DNA from: Candidatus Eiseniibacteriota bacterium
GTDB taxonomy: Bacteria; Arandabacterota; Arandabacteria; Arandabacterales; Arandabacteraceae
Assembly: GCA_030622265.1 (NCBI GenBank)
Contig: JAUXGG010000130.1
Coordinates: forward strand, 1-5,714
DNA length: 5,714 nt
Direction: 5' to 3'
Positions 1 through 5,486 of the stretch are shown piece after piece (position 1 is the first letter of the stretch; every line of letters starts with the position of its first letter). A program made the position numbers and the translations under genes. Below the pieces are notes generated by a model. It was given only the letters and a program-made list of their open reading frames with translations. It was not told the origin of the DNA and made no database searches.

Positions 1-239
1 CCATCGGGCGAGAAGCGGGGAAGATACTCCCGGCCTACCGCCTGGGTGAGCCTCCGGGCGAGTCCGCCGCCGGCGGAGACACTCCAGAGATCATTGTCAC
101 TGGTAAAAACGATGGTGTTACCGTGAATCGCCGGGAAGCTGAGATAACCCTCACCGTCGTCACCCCGGGCTGCGGTCGGTACACCGGCCGCGGCGGCAAG
201 GAGAAACAGGGCTGATAGACACATGCACCAGGAACGCAT
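1..239 (-). CDS. Secreted tricorn-like protease (S41/PDZ family), N-terminal fragment
   Basis: The first 79 codons of a gene that continues past the left edge of the window. Residues 1-24 look like a Sec signal peptide: Arg2, a hydrophobic core (LSALFLLAAAAGV, residues 8-20) and a likely signal peptidase I site after Ala24 (T-A-A). The mature start, GYLSFPAIHGNTIVF, then SDNDLWSVSAGGGLARRLT and YLPRFSPDG, is the first blade of the beta-propeller that opens tricorn protease homologues. In the family this propeller is followed by a second propeller, a PDZ domain and an S41 serine protease domain that trims peptides; those parts lie outside the window. The signal peptide suggests action outside the cytoplasm, unlike the cytosolic archaeal tricorn. 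The ATG at 237-239 is chosen because AAGGAGG sits 5 bases upstream; the next in-frame Met (residue 6) would cut into the signal peptide. The gene has its own putative promoter and is probably separate from the upstream operon. Other propeller proteins (TolB/DPP-IV-like) are less likely alternatives. Confidence 0.82.
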   Translation of the reverse strand, partial: MRSWCMCLSALFLLAAAAGVPTAARGDDGEGYLSFPAIHGNTIVFTSDNDLWSVSAGGGLARRLTQAVGREYLPRFSPD

Positions 240-244
240 TCAAG

Positions 245-251
245 CCTCCTT
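245..251 (-). promoter_or_regulatory. Shine-Dalgarno site of the tricorn-like gene
   Basis: The minus strand reads AAGGAGG followed by CTTGA and the ATG, a near-perfect anti-16S match with 5-base spacing. It fixes the start codon at 237-239 rather than the internal Met 15 bases further in. Confidence 0.85.
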
Positions 252-321
252 CTATAGATAAAGGGGATCCAAATGGGGATGGCACTTAACTGTATTGTCA
301 GGGTAAAATGCTGCTCAAGAA

Positions 322-350
322 AAACTACCGCAAAGATCGCTTCTTGTCAA
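322..350 (-). promoter_or_regulatory. Putative sigma-70 promoter for the tricorn-like gene
   Basis: On the minus strand a consensus -35 box TTGACA (345-350) is followed by exactly 17 bases and TAGTTT (322-327), which matches the -10 consensus TATAAT at only three of six positions. Transcription would start near 315 and give a leader of about 75 bases. The -35 box overlaps an 8-base palindrome TCAATTGA (347-354). The region is the most AT-rich part of the window. The perfect -35 and ideal spacing support the call; the weak -10 keeps confidence modest and could mean activator dependence. Confidence 0.45.
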
Positions 351-364
351 TTGATACAACTCGT

Positions 365-392
365 CAACAGGTACCAAAATAGGTACCGGTTG
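365..392. repeat. Inverted repeat with two GGTACC boxes, candidate operator or RNA hairpin
   Basis: The left arm is CAACAGGTACC (365-375), the spacer AAAATA (376-381) and the right arm GGTACCGGTTG (382-392). The arms pair at 10 of 11 positions. Each arm also contains the self-palindrome GGTACC, so the two boxes also form a direct repeat with 12-base spacing. The element abuts the stop codon of the BMP lipoprotein gene and lies about 15 bases upstream of the putative -35 box of the tricorn-like gene. No T-run follows the stem on the minus strand, so it is not a textbook intrinsic terminator. It could be a 3' stabilising hairpin, a weak terminator or a dimeric regulator's operator. Confidence 0.6.
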
Positions 393-1418
393 TCAGTGGG
401 TGGCTGTATAGTCGGTGACCTGGATCTTGCCTGATACGATCTCCTGCTTGATCACCGACACCTGCTCGATCACCTCAGGCGGGATCAGGCTTTCATTATA
501 TTCATCCAGGGCGTATCCCACGCCGTCGATCTCCAGGCCGTAGATATGCTCGCCGCCCTTGAAGCGGCCCTCGACCACGTCGTTTACGATCTCGAACACC
601 GAGATGTCCACGCGCTTGAGCATGCTGGTAAGCACGTGCCCCGGCGCCATGTAGTTCTGGTTGGCATCGACGCCTATGGCAAAGAGGCCGCGCTCCAGGG
701 CCGCGTCAATCACGCCATTGCCGGCCGAGCCCGCTGCCTGAAAGATGATGTCCGCTCCCCGGTCGAACTGGCTCAAGGCCAGGCTCTTACCCTTGACCGG
801 ATCATGAAAAGCCTGGGGGCCCGATCCGGCGTAGGCCACAAGCACCTCAACGTCCGGCCTCACGTGCTTGACGCCTTCGGCATAACCGACCTCGAACTTA
901 TGTATCAGGGGAATGTCCATCCCGCCGATAAAGCCGACCTTGCCGGTCGAGGTTACCAGCCCGGCTATCGCACCCACAAGGAAGGAGCCTTCATGCTCCC
1001 TGAAGATCAGCGAGGCCACGTTGGGCTCATCGACCTGGGCGTCTATGATGGCAAACCTGGTATCCGGAAACTCGCCCGCCACCTGCTCGAGAGCATCCTT
1101 CATGAGGAAGCCGACGCCGATCACCAGGTCCAGGCCTTCCTCGGCGTACTGTCTCAGATATTTCTCGTCCTCGGCCATCTGCTCGGGCTGGCCGTAGAGC
1201 GGGTCTATCCCGAGCTCTTCGGCGGCCCGCGTCAGGCCCTCATACGCCGAGTCATTGAAGGACTTATCTCCCAGCCCGCCGACCGACAGCACCAGGCCTA
1301 TCCTGACCCGTTCTGCCTGATCACCTTCGGGCTGCTTCTCTCCACCCCGGCACGCCACAAGCACAAGCAGCACGCAGGCGATTATGGCGGCGCACCTGTT
1401 CGTCCCTTCCTTGCTCAT
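393..1418 (-). CDS. BMP/PnrA-family nucleoside-binding lipoprotein (ABC importer component)
   Basis: A 341-residue extracytoplasmic substrate-binding protein, anchored to the membrane by a lipid and expected to deliver purine nucleosides to an ABC permease. The signal peptide ends in a lipobox, L20-V-A-C23, so Cys23 is the predicted lipidated residue; Arg24 follows. The mature protein starts its first Rossmann-like lobe at VRIGLVLSVGGLGDKSFNDSAYEG (split here as residues 38-50 and 51-61); the GDKSFND stretch is the family hallmark and carries the Asp/Phe/Asn residues of the binding cleft. Other family blocks are AIIDAQ (123-128), GFIGGMDIP (162-170), DIIFQAAGSAGNGV (223-236), IGVDANQ (248-254) and TSMLKRVD (264-271). 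Length is normal for the family. GGAGG lies 6 bases before the ATG, and only 12 bases separate this start from the ade stop, so it is the last gene of the operon. No permease or ATPase gene is in the window. Specificity for purine nucleosides is inferred from T. pallidum PnrA and from the adjacent adenine deaminase. Confidence 0.92.
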   Translation of the reverse strand: MSKEGTNRCAAIIACVLLVLVACRGGEKQPEGDQAERVRIGLVLSVGGLGDKSFNDSAYEGLTRAAEELGIDPLYGQPEQMAEDEKYLRQYAEEGLDLVIGVGFLMKDALEQVAGEFPDTRFAIIDAQVDEPNVASLIFREHEGSFLVGAIAGLVTSTGKVGFIGGMDIPLIHKFEVGYAEGVKHVRPDVEVLVAYAGSGPQAFHDPVKGKSLALSQFDRGADIIFQAAGSAGNGVIDAALERGLFAIGVDANQNYMAPGHVLTSMLKRVDISVFEIVNDVVEGRFKGGEHIYGLEIDGVGYALDEYNESLIPPEVIEQVSVIKQEIVSGKIQVTDYTATH

Positions 1419-1430
1419 CCTTATCCTCCG

Positions 1431-3143
1431 TCAATCCACGAAAACGTCAACGAACTTGAACTGGTTTACATCGAATAGCCCCAGGTCCGTCAGCTTCAGA
1501 TCCGGCACCACGGCAAGCGCGATGAAAGAGAGCGCCATGAAGGGTTCGTCGATCTTAATCCCCATGTCCCGCGCTACCTTCCCGAGGTGTTCAAGATCCT
1601 CTTTCACTCTGGTCATGGGCTGGTCCGACATCAGGCCCGCTATGGGAAGTGGCAGGCGCGCCAGCACCTTGCCATCATTCACAAGGGCCAACCCGCCTTT
1701 CATCCTGCAGATCTCGATCACTGCCTCAAGCATGTCGGCATCGGAAACACCTGCGACCACTATATTGTGCGAGTCATGGGAAACACTCGAGACGATGGCA
1801 CCCTTCTTGAGCCCCAACCCCTTGACGAAAGCCCTCCCGATATTGTCCGAAGCCCTGTGCCGTTCGACAATCATCAGTTTGATGATGTCGCGCTCCGGAT
1901 CGCTCACGGCGTCGCCGTTCACGATTCTGGCCTCGGTCACGACCTCATTGGTCTTGATGTCCTTGGGCAGAAGCTGAATGACCCTGATGCGCTTCCCCAC
2001 CGCCGGGATCCTGAAGTCCTCGGGTTTAAGCATCTTGATGTTTATCGAGCCCCTGAGCGTCGGCTGCTGGGGCGGCGCTTGCTGCTCGATGAGCTCCCCG
2101 TCTCTGGCAACCAGCCTGCCGCGCTTGAACACCTTCTCGACGCGGGGCTTCTCAAGGGAGTCAAGCACCAGGACGTCGGCCTCATATCCGGGAGCTATGG
2201 CGCCGAACTTGTCCAGCTTGAAGTACTCGGCGCAGTTTATGGTGGCCAGGCGCACAGCGGACGCCGGGTCGATTCCTTGCTCTATGGCCGTCCTGACCAT
2301 GAAGTCGATATGGCCTTCCTCCAGGATGTCCTTGGGATGCCTGTCATCGGTCACGAAGAAGCAGCGGCTGATATTGTAAGGCGTCAAGACGGGAAGAAGG
2401 TCTATCAGGTTCTTGGTGAGCGATCCCTCCCGCATCATGATGTGCATGCCCAGGCGGAGCTTTTCCTTGACCTCCTCGACCGAAGTGCACTCGTGATCCG
2501 ATCCCACCCCGGCGGCAATATAGGCGCACAGGTCCCTGCCGCCGAGATTGGGGGCGTGCCCGTCCACGCGCTTCTCATGCGTCATGGTGATCTTGTCCAG
2601 CAGATCCTGGTCCTTACGCAGGACACCCGGATAGTTCATCACCTCCCCGATGCCAAGCACCCACTTCTCGGCCAGCAGCGGATACAGGTCGAAACCCTTC
2701 AGGCTCGAACCGCTGGTCTCGAATTCGGTCGATGGAACGCACGAGGGCAGCATCAGGAAAACATTCATCGGATTGTACTTGCTCGCCCGCAACATGTACT
2801 GGATGCCTTCGAGGCCGAAGACATTGGCGATCTCGTGAGGGTCTATCACGACCGACGTGGTTCCAAGCGGCACCACGGCCTTCGCGAACTCGCGTACCTG
2901 AACCATGGAGCTCTCGATGTGGACGTGGCCGTCTATGAAGCCGGGCGAGAGGTACTTGCCCGTGACATCTATCTCTTGCCTGCCGCCGTACTCGCCGAGC
3001 CCGACAATCCTGCCGTCGAAGATCCCGACATCCGAGGCATATATCTCGCCCGAGAAGACATTGATGACGCTTCCGCCCTTCAGGACGAGATCGCAGGGTC
3101 GCTTGCCCCTGGCAACGTCTATTATGTGTCCGAGTCCTGCCAT
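1431..3143 (-). CDS. ade: Adenine deaminase (Ade/AdeC family)
   Basis: A 570-residue cytoplasmic metal-dependent amidohydrolase that converts adenine to hypoxanthine and ammonia. The order of blocks is that of the bacterial Ade family: a small N-terminal composite domain with CDLVLKGGSVINVFSG (17-32), then PGFIDGHVHIESS (67-79) with the metal-binding HxH pair His73/His75, DPHE (101-104), GIGEVMN (164-170) with Glu167, DGHAPNL (194-200), SDHE (215-218) and TDDRHP (265-270) with the catalytic-type Asp and His. GAIAPGYEADVLVLD (314-328) closes the amidohydrolase part. The C-terminal domain specific to Ade follows from about residue 365, with SHDSHN (455-460) and AGLMSDQP (502-509). Length is normal and no key motif is missing. 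The ATG is supported by AGGGGGAG 5 bases upstream. The start lies 16 bases after the carbamate kinase stop and the stop lies 12 bases before the BMP start. Dihydroorotase or dihydropyrimidinase is ruled out by the Ade-specific C-terminal half. Confidence 0.96.
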   Translation of the reverse strand: MAGLGHIIDVARGKRPCDLVLKGGSVINVFSGEIYASDVGIFDGRIVGLGEYGGRQEIDVTGKYLSPGFIDGHVHIESSMVQVREFAKAVVPLGTTSVVIDPHEIANVFGLEGIQYMLRASKYNPMNVFLMLPSCVPSTEFETSGSSLKGFDLYPLLAEKWVLGIGEVMNYPGVLRKDQDLLDKITMTHEKRVDGHAPNLGGRDLCAYIAAGVGSDHECTSVEEVKEKLRLGMHIMMREGSLTKNLIDLLPVLTPYNISRCFFVTDDRHPKDILEEGHIDFMVRTAIEQGIDPASAVRLATINCAEYFKLDKFGAIAPGYEADVLVLDSLEKPRVEKVFKRGRLVARDGELIEQQAPPQQPTLRGSINIKMLKPEDFRIPAVGKRIRVIQLLPKDIKTNEVVTEARIVNGDAVSDPERDIIKLMIVERHRASDNIGRAFVKGLGLKKGAIVSSVSHDSHNIVVAGVSDADMLEAVIEICRMKGGLALVNDGKVLARLPLPIAGLMSDQPMTRVKEDLEHLGKVARDMGIKIDEPFMALSFIALAVVPDLKLTDLGLFDVNQFKFVDVFVD

Positions 3144-3159
3144 CGGTGCTCCCCCTGGC

Positions 3160-4122
3160 CTAAGGTACTATCCGGGTACAGCGCCTTCCGCTCAAAGCCT
3201 CCGAGAGAAGCTCCGGCTTGGTGATCACCACCTGCTCCCCACCCGCTTCCAGAAATTCGATCGCGGCTTCGATCTTTGGTCCCATGCTGCCCGGCGGGAA
3301 CTGGCCTTCCTCAAGATAGGACCCGGCCTCCTTGACGGTCATCAAGTCCAGATCCTTCTGGTCGGGCTTCCCGAAGTTGAGGGCGACCTTCTCGACCTCG
3401 GTGAGGATAATCAGGATCTCGGCCTTAAGCTGCATGGCCAGAACGCTGGAGGCACGGTCCTTGTCGATAACGGCCTCGACGCCCCTCAAATCACCACCCT
3501 CTCTCTCGACCACGGGGATGCCGCCCCCGCCGACGGCGATCACGATCGCGCCGGTATCGATGGCCCGCTCGATGGCCCTGTACTCCACTATGGCGACGGG
3601 CCTGGGGGAGGGAACCACACGGCGGTAGCCCCTGCCGGCATCCTCGACGACGGTCCAGCCCTTCTCGCGGGCAACCGCGTCGGCCTCCTCCTGCTTGTAG
3701 AAGGGCCCGATGGGCTTGGTGGGATTCTCGAAAGCCGGATCGTTGGCGTCGACCACGACCTGGGTTATGATGGTGAATACGTCCTTGTCGATGCCCATCG
3801 CCCTGAGGCGATTCTGGAGAGCCTGCTGCATCATGTAGCCGATCCCGCCCTCGGAGTCCGCCCCGCAAACATCCAGGGGCATGGGTGGAATCCGGTGCTT
3901 GGCCATCTCGCTTCGTATGAAGATATTGCCCACCACCGGGCCGTTGCCGTGGGTGACGACGATCAGGTGGCCGGCCTCAATCAGCGCTGCAATGCGGACC
4001 ATGGTGGTATGGGTCATCTCGATCTGTTCTTCTATGGTGCCTGACTTACCCAGCGGTATGATTGAGTTACCTCCGAGAGCTATTACCATGGTCTTGGTGC
4101 CCTCGATCGAACCTGTTGTCAC
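3160..4122 (-). CDS. arcC: Carbamate kinase
   Basis: A 320-residue cytoplasmic amino-acid-kinase-fold enzyme that transfers phosphate from carbamoyl phosphate to ADP, giving ATP plus carbamate, which decays to ammonia and CO2. The signature blocks are in order: VIALGGNSI (13-21), VTHGNGPVVGN (56-66), PLDVCGADSEGGIGYMMQQAL (within 82-102), TQVVVD (120-125), KPIGPFY (136-142), RRVVPSPRP (167-175), VIAVGGGGIPV (194-204), VIDKDRASSVLA (218-229), ILTEVEKV (239-246) and FPPGSMGPKIEAA (275-287). No gene for arginine deiminase or ornithine carbamoyltransferase is visible, so a catabolic yqeA-like role linked to purine breakdown fits better than the arginine deiminase route. The GTG at 4122-4120 is chosen because it overlaps the rarA stop (GTGA) and has a strong AAGGAGGAGG site upstream. 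An ATG at codon 12 (4089-4087) would give 309 residues, closer to many family members, but has only a weak GAGGG upstream. Odd point: Val63 replaces the Gln usual in HGNGPQVG. Confidence 0.95.
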   Translation of the reverse strand: MTTGSIEGTKTMVIALGGNSIIPLGKSGTIEEQIEMTHTTMVRIAALIEAGHLIVVTHGNGPVVGNIFIRSEMAKHRIPPMPLDVCGADSEGGIGYMMQQALQNRLRAMGIDKDVFTIITQVVVDANDPAFENPTKPIGPFYKQEEADAVAREKGWTVVEDAGRGYRRVVPSPRPVAIVEYRAIERAIDTGAIVIAVGGGGIPVVEREGGDLRGVEAVIDKDRASSVLAMQLKAEILIILTEVEKVALNFGKPDQKDLDLMTVKEAGSYLEEGQFPPGSMGPKIEAAIEFLEAGGEQVVITKPELLSEALSGRRCTRIVP

Positions 4123-5486
4123 TTCTTCCTCCTCCTTCTATCCGCCAGGATCTTACGCCATTTCTCGAGTCTGGCCTTGATCTTGGCCTCGTATCCGCGG
4201 TCGGTCGGCTCGTAATACCTGGCATTCTTCAGTTCGGACGGAAGGTAGCTCTGTTCGGCTACCGCGTCCTGATTATCATGAGGATACACATATCCGTCAC
4301 CAAATCCAAGCTCTGACATCATCCTGGTGGGCGCGTTTCTTATGTGAAACGGGACCGGCGGCGCCGGCCTGGAGACCACATCCTCCTTCGCTTTCCCATA
4401 AGCTGTGTATATCGCGTTGCTCTTTGGAGCGGTAGCGAGATAGACCGCGGCCTGGGCAAGCGCCAGGTCACCTTCCGGCCGGCCTATGAAGTGCACCGCA
4501 TCTTTTGCGGCGACCGCGACGAGGAGCGCATGGGGATCGGCATTGCCGATGTCCTCGGATGCGAACCTCACGAGCCGCCGGGCTATGAACAGGGGATCCT
4601 CTCCCCCCTCGAGCATCCGGGCAAGCCAGTAAAGGGATGCGTCCGGATCGCTTCCGCGCAGGCTCTTATGCAGGGCAGAGATTATGTTGTAGTGCTCTTC
4701 TCCTGCCCGGTCGTAGAGCAAGGCCTTCTTCTGCATCGCCCCCTCGATTGTCTCGAGGCCTATCTTCCGCACTCCATCCTCACCAGGGCTGGTGGCCGCG
4801 GCCGCCATCTCAAGCGCATTGAGGGCGATTCTCGCGTCACCGTCGGCCTGGGCCGCAAGATGATCGAGGGCCTCGGGCTCAAGCTCTATGGGCGTGGTCC
4901 CGAGGCCCCGTTCCTCATCGGCGAGCGCACGGGTGATGATCCTCTTGATGTCTTCCTCGAGGAGCTTATCGAGCATGACCACTCTTGAGCGCGACAGCAA
5001 CGCGGAGTTGACCTCGAAGGAAGGATTCTCGGTGGTCGCTCCTATCAGGATGATGGTCCCTTTCTCAACATGAGGCAGAAAGGCGTCCTGCTGTGCCTTG
5101 TTGAACCTGTGGATCTCATCGACAAAAAGGATGGTCTTCCTACCATTGAGGTTCATGTTCATCTCGGCCGATGCCACAACCCCCCGGATCTCCTTCACCC
5201 CGGCGGTCACCGCGCTGAAGGCGATGAAAGTGGAATCGGTCACGGTGCTGATAAGGTGAGCAAGCGTGGTCTTTCCGGTCCCCGGCGGTCCCCAGAAAAT
5301 CACCGACTGGATCTCTCCCTGCTCGATGGCCCTTCTTAAGACCGAGTCCTTGCCGATGACACTGTCCTGCCCCATGAACTCATCAAAATCGCGGGGCCTC
5401 ATCCTGTCGGCGAGAGGGCTTCTGCCATCTCCGGCGGGGCGCTCGGATCCGGCGGGGCGCTCGGTGAACAGGCCGGGAGATGTCAT
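4119..5486 (-). CDS. rarA: Replication-associated recombination protein A (RarA/MgsA, AAA+ ATPase)
   Basis: A 455-residue cytoplasmic clamp-loader-like AAA+ ATPase of the RarA/MgsA/Mgs1/WRNIP1 family, which acts at stalled or gapped replication forks. After a variable N-terminus, PLADRMRPRDFDEFMGQ (24-40) is the family entry motif. Walker A is GPPGTGKT (66-73), Walker B is ILFVDEIHRFNK (119-130) with Asp123-Glu124, sensor 1 is GATTENPSFEVN (149-160), the arginine-finger region is ALLSRSRV (162-169) and sensor 2 is GDARIALN (216-223). The C-terminal helical tetramerisation region contains YDRAGEEHYNIISALHKSLRGSD in 258-280, ARMLEGGEDPLFIARRL (289-305), RFASEDIGNADP (307-318) and YLPSELKNARYYEPTDRGYE in 414-433. 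Length is normal. The ATG is preceded by GGGGAG about 8 bases upstream and overlaps the stop of the M20 gene by 4 bases (ATGA); the 3' end overlaps arcC by 4 bases (GTGA). It has a hexapeptide duplication near the N-terminus and a basic RRRRKK tail. The metabolic context is unusual for this protein. Confidence 0.96.
   Translation of the reverse strand: MTSPGLFTERPAGSERPAGDGRSPLADRMRPRDFDEFMGQDSVIGKDSVLRRAIEQGEIQSVIFWGPPGTGKTTLAHLISTVTDSTFIAFSAVTAGVKEIRGVVASAEMNMNLNGRKTILFVDEIHRFNKAQQDAFLPHVEKGTIILIGATTENPSFEVNSALLSRSRVVMLDKLLEEDIKRIITRALADEERGLGTTPIELEPEALDHLAAQADGDARIALNALEMAAAATSPGEDGVRKIGLETIEGAMQKKALLYDRAGEEHYNIISALHKSLRGSDPDASLYWLARMLEGGEDPLFIARRLVRFASEDIGNADPHALLVAVAAKDAVHFIGRPEGDLALAQAAVYLATAPKSNAIYTAYGKAKEDVVSRPAPPVPFHIRNAPTRMMSELGFGDGYVYPHDNQDAVAEQSYLPSELKNARYYEPTDRGYEAKIKARLEKWRKILADRRRRKK
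4128..4137 (-). promoter_or_regulatory. Shine-Dalgarno site of arcC inside the rarA 3' end
   Basis: The minus strand reads AAGGAGGAGG, giving two overlapping anti-16S matches with 8-base and 5-base spacing to the GTG start of carbamate kinase. The same bases are the Arg codons AGA-AGG-AGG-AGG that give rarA its basic C-terminal tail. The site decides in favour of the upstream GTG start. Confidence 0.75.
5430..5464. repeat. In-frame 18-base tandem duplication in rarA
   Basis: The 17-base string TCCGGCGGGGCGCTCGG occurs at 5430-5446 and again at 5448-5464, giving a period of 18 bases. In rarA it encodes two copies of a hexapeptide (ERPAGS then ERPAGD, residues 9-20) in the non-conserved stretch before the AAA+ core. 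The copies differ only at the last base of the unit, which points to a recent slippage or duplication event. Confidence 0.85.

Noticed and set aside
263..280. GGGGAT direct repeat (263-268 and 275-280) in the protease leader
   Set aside because: Only six bases long and with weak pairing potential; within chance expectation.
365..392. Intrinsic terminator for the operon
   Set aside because: The stem is present but no run of T follows it on the minus strand, so I list it as an inverted repeat instead.
240..392. Purine riboswitch or other structured leader in the intergenic region
   Set aside because: I could not find the conserved purine riboswitch core, and this leader would precede the protease gene rather than the purine genes.
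546..1478. 310-codon open frame on the plus strand opposite the BMP gene
   Set aside because: Antisense shadow; the minus-strand protein has a lipobox and complete BMP family blocks.
1587..3224. 545-codon open frame on the plus strand opposite ade
   Set aside because: It is a stop-free shadow of a GC-rich gene: ade on the other strand has all family motifs, while this reading has biased composition and no recognisable domain.
2344..3868. Short minus-strand open frames within ade (2344-2529) and arcC (3491-3868)
   Set aside because: Out-of-frame readings inside well-supported genes, with arginine-rich low-complexity translations and no start signal.
2905..4044. 379-codon open frame on the plus strand opposite arcC and the start of ade
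   Set aside because: It crosses the arcC-ade junction in antisense, shows no family motif and is explained by the codon bias of the minus-strand genes.
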